DNA of 15,913 bases from Armatimonadota bacterium (GCA_016183885.1 JACPDS010000185.1:1-15913); one strand, 5' to 3'; counted from the stretch's first letter, positions 1-7,814 are shown. Numbers and translations are program-made. Notes: generated by a model from the letters alone, not told the origin.

Positions 1-296
1 ATTTTCATTTTAGTTTCTCTTTGTGATTCTTTTTTAGCTTTTATTTTTTTTATTTTCTTGTTAAACGCTTTTACTAAAGGCTTACCCTTACCTGAAACAT
101 GCAGTAATTTCCCTTCGGGCGTAATAATAAAATAATGATTGGAATTTTGATCGCAGGTAAAAGTTATATTATGAGATAACTCTGACTGATGTAGTTCTTT
201 AATTATTCCTTCTTTAATTTTAACCGATATAAAAACTTTGCCATCACAAAGAGGACATTGGTCTAAATGATTAAGCGTAAGCGCTGCTATTGTCAT
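1..296 (-). CDS. Hypothetical CxxC protein, 3' part outside window
   Basis: Reading starts at ATG 296-294 and stays open for 98 codons to the left edge, so the C-terminus is missing. The start is supported by AGGAGA about 7 bases upstream and by a minus-strand promoter at 461-490. The N-terminus carries a CPLCDG motif (Cys14, Cys17), as in a zinc-knuckle half-site; one further cysteine is visible in FTCDQN (Cys50), so a complete four-Cys site is not seen in the visible part. After about residue 78 the sequence becomes an extremely lysine-rich tail (KKIKKIKAKKES), typical of nucleic-acid-binding tails. I do not recognise the family. A small DNA- or RNA-binding protein is a possible reading, but this is inference from composition only. 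It is divergent from rpsU. Confidence 0.7.
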   Translation of the reverse strand, partial: MTIAALTLNHLDQCPLCDGKVFISVKIKEGIIKELHQSELSHNITFTCDQNSNHYFIITPEGKLLHVSGKGKPLVKAFNKKIKKIKAKKESQRETKMK

Positions 297-341
297 TGTT
301 ATTTCTCCTAACTAATTTTTTTTTCTAAAAATACAAAAAAA

Positions 342-380
342 GCCAGGCTTATGTCGTTAATTTCAGAATTAAAACCTCGC
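342..380 (-). promoter_or_regulatory. Terminator-like fold in the 5' UTR of the CxxC gene
   Basis: On the minus strand GCGAGG (380-375) can pair with CCTGGC (347-342) with one G/G mismatch, enclosing a smaller TTAATT/AATTAA hairpin (372-367 with 362-357). Seven T follow directly (341-335). The form is that of an intrinsic terminator or attenuator between promoter and gene. The main stem is imperfect and this AT-rich DNA folds easily, so confidence is low. It matches no riboswitch class I can recognise. Confidence 0.25.
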
Positions 381-460
381 TTTTAATATATTTTTTAACT
401 ATTTTAGAAGAGGCAATGTTTCTCTAAGCTCTTTATAAAATAAATTTAGATTTAAATTTT

Positions 461-490
461 AATATATCATATCTATTATTTATTTGTCAA
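461..490 (-). promoter_or_regulatory. Sigma-70 promoter for the CxxC gene
   Basis: On the minus strand TTGACA (490-485) is followed after 18 bases by TATATT (466-461). Transcription would start near 454, leaving a 5' untranslated region of about 158 bases before ATG 296. It lies back to back with the rpsU promoter, with 19 bases between the two -35 boxes. Confidence 0.6.
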
Positions 491-509
491 GAGGATTTTT
501 AAAAAAATA

Positions 510-538
510 TTGACAGAAAAATAAGAATATAATATAAT
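510..538 (+). promoter_or_regulatory. Consensus sigma-70 promoter of rpsU-yqeY
   Basis: TTGACA at 510-515 and TATAAT at 533-538 are separated by exactly 17 bases, a perfect consensus housekeeping promoter. A second TATAAT at 528-533 overlaps but would leave only 12 bases. Transcription should begin near 545, about 38 bases before the rpsU start. Such a strong promoter argues that the rpsU region is still expressed despite its internal stop. Confidence 0.8.
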
Positions 539-582
539 TTTAAATTAATAATCTAAATGCCGAATAAGGGAGGTGATATATA

Positions 583-759
583 ATGGAAACTAGAGTTGGG
601 GAAAATGAATCCCTGGATTAGGCTTTAAAAAGATTCCGCAGACAATGTCAAAGAGCAGGCGTATTAGCGGAAATTAAAAGAAGAGAACATTATGAAAAAC
701 CCAGTGTTCGAAAAAAAAATAAATCTAAAGCCGCCAGAAAACGAAAAATAAAATTTTAA
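583..759 (+). pseudogene. rpsU: Ribosomal protein S21 gene with in-frame TAG at codon 13
   Basis: The frame from ATG 583 encodes a 58-codon S21 that is typical throughout, except that codon 13 (619-621) is TAG. Upstream are 12 codons ending ENESLD; downstream are 45 codons beginning ALKRFRRQCQRAG, then a Lys/Arg-rich tail and TAA at 757-759. In S21 the residue after this position is normally followed by ALRRFKR, so the frame is intact on both sides and only one codon is affected. AAG (Lys) to TAG is one plausible single change. A very strong Shine-Dalgarno sequence (GGGAGGTGAT, 568-577) and a consensus promoter precede it, and yqeY follows 41 bases on, the usual rpsU-yqeY pairing. No ATG, GTG or TTG lies in frame after the stop, so internal restart would need an unusual codon. 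It may be a recent pseudogene, a sequence error, or a gene read by amber suppression; the sequence cannot decide. Confidence 0.85.
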
Positions 760-800
760 AAAAACTTAATTATTTATTTTTAATATTTTAGGAAATTAAA

Positions 801-1259
801 ATGAATTTATTAGAAAAACTTAATCAAGATTTAAAAGATGCGCTTAAAAATAAATCGGAATTACAATTATCCGTAATTAGATTGACAAAGGCAGCTATTA
901 AAAATACAGAAATCGAAAAAAAAAGAACTTTAGAAGATAAAGAAATCTTAGAAATTTTAAATAAAGAAGCTAAAAAAAGAAATGAAGCTATTTTAGAATT
1001 TAAAAAGGGCAACCGTCTTGATTTAGCGCAAAAAGAAGAAAAAGAACTGGAAATTATTAAAACATATTTGCCCGAGCAGATGAATCCTGAAGAAATTAAA
1101 AAATTAGTTAAGGAAATTATCCTCAATCTTACATCTCAAGGAGAAAAATTAGATTTAGGAAAAATAATGCCTAAAATTATGCCGCTTGTTAAAGGAAAGG
1201 CAGATGGAAAATTAGTTAATCAAATTGTTCAAGAAGAACTGGCAATAAACCTATTTTAA
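801..1259 (+). CDS. yqeY: GatB/YqeY domain protein
   Basis: The 152-residue product is full length for the YqeY family, which shares the C-terminal tRNA-binding-like fold of GatB (the Asp/Glu-tRNA amidotransferase subunit) but stands alone. Family hallmarks visible are the helical N-terminal half (LLEKLNQDLKDALKNK), the central ELEIIKTYLPEQM segment that precedes the small tail domain, and the terminal block with GKIMPKIMPLVKGKADG. Its exact role is not settled; gene pairing with rpsU is common and points to a translation-related function. An AGGA about 8 bases before ATG 801 serves as ribosome site. It is probably co-transcribed with rpsU from the promoter at 510-538. Its TAA end overlaps the end of the convergent hisC gene by 9 bases, with no terminator hairpin between them. 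Confidence 0.9.
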   Translation: MNLLEKLNQDLKDALKNKSELQLSVIRLTKAAIKNTEIEKKRTLEDKEILEILNKEAKKRNEAILEFKKGNRLDLAQKEEKELEIIKTYLPEQMNPEEIKKLVKEIILNLTSQGEKLDLGKIMPKIMPLVKGKADGKLVNQIVQEELAINLF

Positions 1260-2363
1260 ATTACTTAAAACTTTATCTAAAGCTTGAAGAAACCTCTCTA
1301 ATTGTTCTCTAGTGCCGATAGTTACCCGAATATAACCCGGCATAAACATATGCGTTCCCGCTAAAATAATTACCCCTTCTTTCAAAAGTTCTTGGAAAAC
1401 TGTTAAATCATTCTTTTTTAAGTTAATAGCTATAAAATTACTTTGAGTGGGAATATATTCTAATTTTCGCTTATTTAACTCGGCATAAAGAAATTTTTTT
1501 CCTTCCCAGACTGTTTTTTGAGTTTTTACTTTAAATTCTTCATCTCCTAAAGCCGCTTGAGCCGCTAATTGAGCTAAATAATTAACCGTAAAGGGCATCC
1601 TGGCCCTTTCTATTAGATTAGTTAATTTAGGTGAAGTTATTCCTATCCCGATTCTTAAACCGGCTAATCCATAAATTTTAGAAAAACTTCGCAATATTAT
1701 TAAATGATCGTATTTTTTAATTAAAGCTAAAGAATCTAAAGTATTATTCTCTATAAAATCAACATAAGCTTCATCTAAAATTATTATTAAATTTTTAGGA
1801 GCTTTTTCTAAAAAATCATATAATTCTTCGGGCTTAACAACAGTGCCGGTAGGATTATTAGGATTACAAATAATTACAATCTTAGTTTTAGAAGAAATAT
1901 TTTGAAGAATCTTAGCTAAATCAAAGTGATGGTCTTTTAAAAAAACGCTTCTGAACTTCCCGCCAGCTGATTTAATTAAACCATCAAATACTCTAAATGA
2001 AGGAAAAGCGCTTAAAAGCTCTTCCCCTTCATTGATAAAAGTCTTGCAAATCAATTCTAATAATTGCATAGAACCATTCCCGATTATAAAATTTTCGTGC
2101 CTTAATTTATATTTTTTAGACATAGTCTCTCTTAAATTAAAACAAAAATCGTCTGGATATAAATTAATATTTTTTAGATATTTTCGAATGGCTCTAAGAG
2201 CTTTAGGAGATGTTCCTAAAGGATTTTCATTAGAAGCTAGTTTAATTATATCTTTTAAACCTAACTTTCTTCTTACCTCTTCAATAGGCTTACCTGAAAT
2301 ATAAGGAGAACATTCCATAATATAAGAACGAGCCAGTTTTTCCATAGTAATCAAATTAATCAT
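1251..2363 (-). CDS. hisC: Histidinol-phosphate aminotransferase
   Basis: This cytosolic PLP enzyme converts imidazole-acetol phosphate and glutamate to histidinol phosphate and 2-oxoglutarate in histidine synthesis. The 370-residue protein is of normal length for HisC. Visible hallmarks are the substrate-loop motif ASNENPLG (43-50), CNPNNPTG (166-173), DEAY with the pyridine-nitrogen Asp197, and SFSKIYGLAGLRIG with the PLP Schiff-base Lys229 and Arg237. The N-terminal signature SGKPIEEVRRKLGL is typical. AAGGAAGG abuts ATG 2363, which is closer than ideal; TTG at codon 4 or ATG at codon 7 are alternative starts. The stop is TAG. No other his genes are in the window, so it is a scattered pathway gene, lying 93 bases after prfB. 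Paralogous aromatic aminotransferases look similar, so substrate is inferred from family. Confidence 0.92.
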   Translation of the reverse strand: MINLITMEKLARSYIMECSPYISGKPIEEVRRKLGLKDIIKLASNENPLGTSPKALRAIRKYLKNINLYPDDFCFNLRETMSKKYKLRHENFIIGNGSMQLLELICKTFINEGEELLSAFPSFRVFDGLIKSAGGKFRSVFLKDHHFDLAKILQNISSKTKIVIICNPNNPTGTVVKPEELYDFLEKAPKNLIIILDEAYVDFIENNTLDSLALIKKYDHLIILRSFSKIYGLAGLRIGIGITSPKLTNLIERARMPFTVNYLAQLAAQAALGDEEFKVKTQKTVWEGKKFLYAELNKRKLEYIPTQSNFIAINLKKNDLTVFQELLKEGVIILAGTHMFMPGYIRVTIGTREQLERFLQALDKVLSNLK

Positions 2364-2388
2364 CCTTCCTTAAATTAAAATCCTAACC

Positions 2389-2437
2389 TATCTATCTGTA
2401 GTTATCTATATTTAGAATTTAGTGTTTAGATTTTTTT
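2389..2437. repeat. Degenerate heptanucleotide tandem repeat, prfB-hisC gap
   Basis: About seven units of exactly 7 bases run in one phase. The clearest are TATCTAT (2389 and 2403) and then ATTTAGA, ATTTAGT and GTTTAGA at 2410, 2417 and 2424, ending in a T tract. It fills the middle of the 93-base gap between prfB and hisC. It is one of four period-7 tracts in this window. Confidence 0.6.
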
Positions 2438-2456
2438 AATTATTCCGCTTTAGAAA

Positions 2457-3564
2457 TTATAATCCTTTTGTTTGATTTATCTTCCACTTTAAATAAGCTT
2501 GAATGAATCCTTCTAATTTTCCATCTAAAACTGCATTAACATCTCCTATCTCAAAATTGGTGCGATGATCTTTTACTAAAGTATAAGGATGTAAAACATA
2601 AGAACGAATTTGATTCCCCCATGCAATTTCCTGATGAGCTCCCTTTAATTGATTAATTTTCTTTTGTCTTTCATCTTCAAAACGTTCAAAAAGTTTAGCT
2701 TTAAGAATTTTTAAGGCGGTAATTTTATTAGAATGCTGGGAGCGTTCATTTTGACATTGAACAATAATCCCGGAAGGTATATGTGTGATTCTTACCGCTG
2801 AATCTGTTTTATTCACATGTTGTCCGCCGGCGCCGCTGGCTCGATAAGTTTCAATTTTCAAATCTTTATAGTCGATAATAACTTCAACTTCTTCTCCAAT
2901 CTCTGGAATTACTTCAACTAAAACAAAAGAAGTATGGCGGCGATGATTAGCGTCAAATGGAGAAAGACGCACTAATCTATGAATGCCTTTTTCCGCCTTA
3001 AAAATGCCAAATGAATATTTTCCGTTAATAATTAAAGTGGCATTTTTAATCCCGGCTTCTTCTCCCGGAGAAATTTCCACAATTTCCGCCTTAAATTGAC
3101 GCTTAGAGGCAAAACGCGCGTACATTCTTAAAAGCATTTCAGCCCAATCTTGAGCATCGGTACCGCCCGCTCCTGAATAAATAGACAAAATTGCATTATT
3201 TTGATCGTAACTAGAAGATAATAAAAAAGTCAATTCTAAATTTTCTAATTCAGTATTTAAGAATTTAATTTTTTCTTTTATTTCTTGAATGGATAAAGTA
3301 TCTTGAGGCTTTAACTCCAAATAAATTTCAATTTCTTCTTTTAAATTTTCAATTTCTTTCCATTGTTTTAAAAAGTCTTCGACTTCTGAAAGTTCTTTAG
3401 AAACCTTCTTTGCCGTATCAGGATTATTCCAAAAATCTTCTTTGACCAGTATAGCGGTTAAAGCATCCCTTTTTTTAATTTTTTCTTCTAAGTCAAAGAT
3501 ACTCCTTAACTTTTAAAATTTTCTCTTTAACTTCTTCGAAATCTATTTCTAATTCTTCTAACAT
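2457..3564 (-). CDS. prfB: Peptide chain release factor 2, programmed +1 frameshift
   Basis: RF2 releases the finished peptide at UGA and UAA codons. The gene is in two frames: ATG 3564 to the CTT at 3498-3496 (23 codons), then a +1 shift past T3495 into the main frame 3494-2457, giving 368 residues, normal for RF2 (365 in E. coli). The stop-codon recognition tripeptide SPF is at about 201-203 and the peptidyl-hydrolysis motif GGQ at about 246-248, in SGAGGQHVNKTDSAVR. The first segment reads MLEELEIDFEEVKEKILKVK and ends in Tyr-Leu before the internal TGA, exactly the usual RF2 arrangement. The start has AAAGGTG upstream. It lies 48 bases after secA on the same strand. Its presence and its TGA sensor show that TGA is read as stop in this organism. 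Annotating only the downstream frame would lose about 80 residues. Confidence 0.95.
3493..3507 (-). promoter_or_regulatory. RF2 autoregulatory +1 frameshift site
   Basis: On the minus strand the order is AAGGAG (3507-3502), TAT, CTT (3498-3496), TGA (3495-3493), C. This is the canonical prfB site: an internal Shine-Dalgarno sequence three bases before the CUU slip codon, with a UGA in the zero frame. When RF2 is scarce, the ribosome pauses at UGA and slips +1 into the main frame; when RF2 is abundant, synthesis stops after 23 residues. Confidence 0.95.
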
Positions 3565-3576
3565 TTCCACACCTTT

Positions 3577-3611
3577 AACTGAAAGCTTACAGCTAATAGC
3601 CGCTTAAATTT
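3577..3611. repeat. Short heptanucleotide repeat, secA-prfB gap
   Basis: Units of 7 bases in one phase: AGCTTAC (3584), AGCTAAT (3591) and AGCCGCT (3598), with a weaker unit on each side. It occupies most of the 48-base gap between the secA stop and the prfB start. Only three clear units are present, so alone it would be weak; it is listed because three other gaps show the same period. Confidence 0.4.
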
Positions 3612-3612
3612 A

Positions 3613-6189
3613 TTATCCATTTATCCCGCAGCATTTTTTATATTTTTTCCCGCTCCCGCAGGCGCAGGGGTCGTTACGGCCGATTTTTTTATCTTTGCGT
3701 AAAGGAGCGTTTCGTTCCCCTCGATTAGTATTAGGAATATAAATACTTGTCCGTTCCTGCGGTTTCACTAGTTGAACTTTAAATAAATATTTTACGGCAT
3801 CTTCTTGAATACTGCTTTTTAAACTTTCAAACATGGCAAAAGATTCGTTAATATATTCAATCCGAGGGTCTTTCTGACCATAAGCCCGCAGGCCAATTCC
3901 TTCTCTTAACATGTCCATAGCATATAAATGATCAATCCATTTAGTGTCAATCATTTGAAGAAGAATAAAGCGCTCTAAAGAGCGCATTAATTCTTCGCCT
4001 AAACGTTCTTCTTTTTCTTGATAAGCTCTTAATATCCAAGATAATACAACTTCTTTTAAATCAGAAACTTTTATTAAAGTTAAATCTTCAATTTTTGCTT
4101 CAAATGGCAAAGGAAAGTCTTCTTTACAGGCAGAAAATAAAGATTTTAAATCCCATTCTTCCGGATGGATATTCTCGGGAGCATATAAATTCACCAAATC
4201 ATCGGCAAACTTATTTAACATTTCTAAAATTTGAGACTTTAAATTATAACCCTCTAAAACTTTCCGTCTTTCTAAATAAATTATTTCTCTTTGTTTATTC
4301 ATTACATCATCGTATTCTAAAACTGTTTTTCGTATGTCAAAATGATGACTTTCTACTTTAGTTTGAGCATTTTCAATAGCTTTGGTAATCCAAGAATGTT
4401 CAATAGAAGTTTCTTCGTCTATCCCTAAACGCTCCATTAATCCTACAATGCGATCCGAACCAAATAAACGCATTAATTCATCGTCTAAACCTACATAAAA
4501 TCTAGAAGAACCCGGGTCGCCCTGCCGGCCGGTTCTTCCTCTAAGCTGATTATCAATTCTTCGGCTTTCATGACGCTCTGTTCCAATAATATGCAATCCT
4601 CCTAAAGCAATAATTTCTTCCGCTTCATGTAAGTTAGGCGGATTACCGCTTAAAATAATATCTACTCCTCTTCCAGCCATATTAGTAGCAATAGTTACCG
4701 CTCCTTTTTTTCCCGCTTGAGCAATAATTTGAGCTTCTTTTTCATGATATTTAGCATTTAAAACTTGATGAGGGATACCTTTTCTTTTAAGCATCATACT
4801 TAAAAATTCTGATTTTTCAATCGATCTTGTTCCTACTAAAACCGGTTTTCCAATTTTATGCAGCTCTTCGATTTCTTCAATAACTTTTTTAAATTTAATC
4901 TTTTCATTTTTATAAACTTGATCGGGATGATCTTTGCGAATCATTGGTTTATGAGTGGGAATTACCACTACATCTAAATTATAAATATTTCTAAATTCCC
5001 TTTCTTCTGTAGCGGCAGTGCCTGTCATTCCGGCTAATTTTTTGTAAATCCTAAAAAAGTTCTGAAAAGTAATACTGGCTAAAGTTTGATCTTCTTGGCG
5101 CACTTTAACATTTTCTTTAGCTTCGATGCCCTGGTGTAATCCATCAGAATATCTCCTCCCAAACATTAATCGGCCGGTAAATTCATCTACTATAACTACT
5201 TCTCCATCTTTAATTACATAATCTACATCTTTTTTGAATAATTCTTTAGCTCGCAAAGCCTGATTAATATGATGAGAAAATTCTATATATTGATTATCAT
5301 AAAGATTAGTAATCCCCAGAAATTCTTCTACTTTTGCCGTACCTTCATCTGTTAGCGGAACAGAATGAGCTTTTTCATCTACATGATAATCTTTATCCCT
5401 TATTAAACGGTTGGCTAATCGAGAAAATTTTTGATATAAATCGGTAGATTTTGCTCCTCTTCCTGAAATAATTAAAGGAGTTCTGGCTTCATCAATTAAA
5501 ATAGAATCCACTTCATCCACAATAGCATAATTTAATTCTCTTAAAACGCATTCCGATAAATCCATTACCATATTATCCCTTAAATAATCAAATCCTAGTT
5601 CATTGTTAGTTCCATAAGTGATATCCGCTAAATAAGCTTCTTTTCTTTCTACGGGCCTCAATAAATTTAAAGAAGGATCGTCTATAATATAATTGGGATC
5701 ATAAATAAAAGCCGAGTCATGCTGAATTACTCCTACGCTTAATCCTAAATAATTATAAATCGGCCCCATCCAGCAGGCATCGCGCTTGGCTAAATAATCA
5801 TTAACGGTAACTAAATGAATCCCTTTGCCTTCCAAAGCATTTAAATAAATAGGTAAAGTAGCCACTAAGGTTTTCCCTTCGCCGGTTTTCATTTCGGCTA
5901 TTCTTCCTTCATGCAAAACCATTCCTCCGATTAGCTGGACATCAAAATGTCTTAAGCCAATAGTTCTACGGCTGGCTTCCCTCACAAGCGCAAAAGCCTC
6001 TACTAAAAGATTGTCTAAAGTTTCTCCTTTAGATAAGCGTTCCTTCAAAAATAAAGTTTTCTCTTTAAGAGCTTCATCCGTTAATTTCATCGTCTGGGAC
6101 TCTAAAAGATTAATTTGTTCTACCTTCTTTTGAAAACGCTTAATTTCTCTAGCGTTAGGATCTAAGATTTTTTTAACCAAACTAAGCAT
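3613..6189 (-). CDS. secA: SecA preprotein translocase ATPase
   Basis: SecA is the cytosolic and membrane-peripheral motor that drives unfolded preproteins through SecYEG. The 858-residue protein is full length (about 900 in E. coli). Visible in order are the N-terminal helix, Walker A TGEGKT at 102-107, the DEVD Walker B with IDEARTPLIISG just after it, a preprotein cross-linking region, the second RecA-like domain with TNMAGRGVDI and QLRGRTGRQGDPGSSRF, the helical scaffold and wing region, and a C-terminal zinc-binding SEC-C tail CACGSGKKYKKCC that binds SecB or ribosomes. AAGGA lies 9 bases before ATG 6189. Flanking gaps upstream and downstream both hold period-7 repeats. Nothing is missing or odd in the protein itself. 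Confidence 0.97.
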   Translation of the reverse strand: MLSLVKKILDPNAREIKRFQKKVEQINLLESQTMKLTDEALKEKTLFLKERLSKGETLDNLLVEAFALVREASRRTIGLRHFDVQLIGGMVLHEGRIAEMKTGEGKTLVATLPIYLNALEGKGIHLVTVNDYLAKRDACWMGPIYNYLGLSVGVIQHDSAFIYDPNYIIDDPSLNLLRPVERKEAYLADITYGTNNELGFDYLRDNMVMDLSECVLRELNYAIVDEVDSILIDEARTPLIISGRGAKSTDLYQKFSRLANRLIRDKDYHVDEKAHSVPLTDEGTAKVEEFLGITNLYDNQYIEFSHHINQALRAKELFKKDVDYVIKDGEVVIVDEFTGRLMFGRRYSDGLHQGIEAKENVKVRQEDQTLASITFQNFFRIYKKLAGMTGTAATEEREFRNIYNLDVVVIPTHKPMIRKDHPDQVYKNEKIKFKKVIEEIEELHKIGKPVLVGTRSIEKSEFLSMMLKRKGIPHQVLNAKYHEKEAQIIAQAGKKGAVTIATNMAGRGVDIILSGNPPNLHEAEEIIALGGLHIIGTERHESRRIDNQLRGRTGRQGDPGSSRFYVGLDDELMRLFGSDRIVGLMERLGIDEETSIEHSWITKAIENAQTKVESHHFDIRKTVLEYDDVMNKQREIIYLERRKVLEGYNLKSQILEMLNKFADDLVNLYAPENIHPEEWDLKSLFSACKEDFPLPFEAKIEDLTLIKVSDLKEVVLSWILRAYQEKEERLGEELMRSLERFILLQMIDTKWIDHLYAMDMLREGIGLRAYGQKDPRIEYINESFAMFESLKSSIQEDAVKYLFKVQLVKPQERTSIYIPNTNRGERNAPLRKDKKIGRNDPCACGSGKKYKKCCGING

Positions 6190-6214
6190 AATTTATTATT
6201 CCTTTTAATTTTTA

Positions 6215-6298
6215 TAGCGTTAAGCGTCAAATTTTAAGCCTTAATCTAAAAATCTTTTCCTAATTCACTTAACGCTTGCCGCTTATCGCCTGACACTT
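6215..6298. repeat. Twelve-unit degenerate heptanucleotide array upstream of secA
   Basis: Eighty-four bases divide into twelve consecutive 7-base units without a phase break. On the plus strand the clearest pairs are TAGCGTT/AAGCGTC at the left and AACGCTT/GCCGCTT (6271 and 6278) at the right; the middle units are worn (AAGCCTT, AAATCTT). The array fills nearly all of the 115-base gap between the propeller gene stop and the secA start, and would lie in the secA 5' leader. No promoter of good quality is visible within it. Confidence 0.6.
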
Positions 6299-6304
6299 TT
6301 TAAT

Positions 6305-7747
6305 TTACTTAACCGCTATTCCCCACGGCTGGCTCTCGGGAATAGGAGTAGTTGTTTGAATAACTAAGTCGGCTCTGGTATCAATAATGCTCACTGTGCC
6401 ATCTTTATTATTAGCGACATAAACCTTCTGACCATCGGAAGAAACCGCAATTCCTGTAGGTCCTGTTCCTACTTTTATAGTATTAATTACTTGATTGGAA
6501 TTTAAATCAATTACTGATATATCATTAGAACCATTACAGCTAACATAAGCTTTTTTAGCGCTGGCAGAAACCGCAATTCTTGCAGGCTGGATTCCTACTC
6601 TTAAAGTATCAATCACATTAAAACTGGAAGTTTCAATAACCGATACTGTGCCTGAATTATAATTAGCCGCATATAAAAATTTACCGTCCGGACTAAGATT
6701 TAAACCGCTCGGATTAGCTCCTACGCTAACTTTCTTTAAAATATTTTTCTCTTCCTTAGGATTAATAAGATAAACCTCGCCTTTTTGAGAATTTCCAGCG
6801 GACACATAAATAAAATTTCCATCCTTAGAAGCCGCCACTCCCCAAGGATTTTGAGGCAGATTAATTACATTGATAATCTTATTTTTAAAAGCCGATATTA
6901 CCGCTACTTTAGGAAAAGAATGCATAATTGCGGCATAAATATATTCTCCATTAAAACTTAACGCTAAATCAGTAATAATTCCTCTAAATGTAATTGCGCC
7001 GTCAATAGAGTTGTTAGCCGGATCAATTACTAACATCCTTTCGTTTTGATCGGCTAGATACAATCTTTTAGTGGCTTGATTATAAATTATCCAATATGGC
7101 TGGGTATTTAAATTTAAAAATCTCGACCTTTGCGGATCGGCGGGATTAAAAAGAAATAAAGTATTAGGAGAATTTCCAGTCGGTGTCATAGGGTCATGAG
7201 GATTGCGGATAATTAAAGGATTTGCTCCTCCATAAGGATTAGTAGGGTCATATCCTCTGGAAACAGCATCCAAAATACTTAAATTGTTAGATTCTATATC
7301 TATTAAGGAAGGGGCAACGCTATGTGTTTTTGGATTAGGAAGAGCGGCAAAAGCTATAAATACTATTTCTCCTTCAGGGAGTGTCTTCATATCTTTAGAT
7401 TTAACCTGCTTTTGAGAATATGTGTCGGGAACAATAATTAAACTTATACGCAGAGCGGTAGGAGAATTTAAAGCCGCTTGCTTTTCTTCAACAAAATAAC
7501 CTTCTTTAGAAGCTGTTATCTTATAATTCCCCATAGGGACCGCGCTAAAAATAAAACCGCCGGAAGAATTGGTTTTTGTTTTAAAATTTGTTCCGCTTAA
7601 TGCCACATCAACTCCTTCAAGAGGCTTTAAAATCCCTTCTTTTCCTGTAGGAGTAAGAACAACTCCTGAAATCATTCCTGAATTTTGAGCAAACGTTAAA
7701 TTTAAAAAAAGAAAAATTATTAAACAAAAAACTATGGCTTTTTTCAT
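6305..7747 (-). CDS. Secreted protein with CarboxypepD-regulatory-like domain and YVTN beta-propeller
   Basis: The 480-residue product begins with a signal peptide (Lys-Lys, a hydrophobic run, cleavage probably after TFAQ at about residue 21; no lipobox Cys), so it should be exported through Sec. Residues of about 24-95 form a carboxypeptidase-regulatory-like beta-sandwich (GMISGVVLTPTG, then SSGGFIFSAVPMGNYKITA). A low-complexity linker region to about 215 follows. The remainder is a YVTN-type propeller of six repeats of 42-45 residues, each with a G[IVL]AVS..G..[IV]YV pattern and a VIDL-type strand, closed by a final partial strand QPWGIAVK. Such proteins are often cell-surface or periplasmic scaffolds; no catalytic residues are evident and the partner is unknown. 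It lies 67 bases after the RuvC-like gene, so it may have its own promoter. Confidence 0.85.
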   Translation of the reverse strand: MKKAIVFCLIIFLFLNLTFAQNSGMISGVVLTPTGKEGILKPLEGVDVALSGTNFKTKTNSSGGFIFSAVPMGNYKITASKEGYFVEEKQAALNSPTALRISLIIVPDTYSQKQVKSKDMKTLPEGEIVFIAFAALPNPKTHSVAPSLIDIESNNLSILDAVSRGYDPTNPYGGANPLIIRNPHDPMTPTGNSPNTLFLFNPADPQRSRFLNLNTQPYWIIYNQATKRLYLADQNERMLVIDPANNSIDGAITFRGIITDLALSFNGEYIYAAIMHSFPKVAVISAFKNKIINVINLPQNPWGVAASKDGNFIYVSAGNSQKGEVYLINPKEEKNILKKVSVGANPSGLNLSPDGKFLYAANYNSGTVSVIETSSFNVIDTLRVGIQPARIAVSASAKKAYVSCNGSNDISVIDLNSNQVINTIKVGTGPTGIAVSSDGQKVYVANNKDGTVSIIDTRADLVIQTTTPIPESQPWGIAVK

Positions 7748-7814
7748 AAATCTCTTAACCTCTTTCTCAATATACTTTTTATTAATTATAAATTATAACA
7801 TAATTTTTAAAAAT

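Noticed and set aside
341..351. AAGCC-T-GGCTT palindrome as a terminator hairpin
   Set aside because: A one-base loop cannot form; the larger imperfect stem at 342-380 is the only possible fold and is reported at low confidence.
583..759. Reassignment of TAG to an amino acid throughout the genome
   Set aside because: hisC, the DUF3084 gene and the restriction gene all end naturally at TAG at the expected family length, so TAG works as a stop here; only rpsU has an internal one.
3493..3495. prfB as a pseudogene broken by a TGA
   Set aside because: The TGA is in the canonical RF2 frameshift context with the AAGGAG stimulator and CTT slip codon, and the rest of the protein is intact.
6215..6298. 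CRISPR array or insertion-sequence remnant
   Set aside because: Units are 7 bases with no spacers, and there are no terminal inverted repeats, transposase fragments or cas genes nearby.
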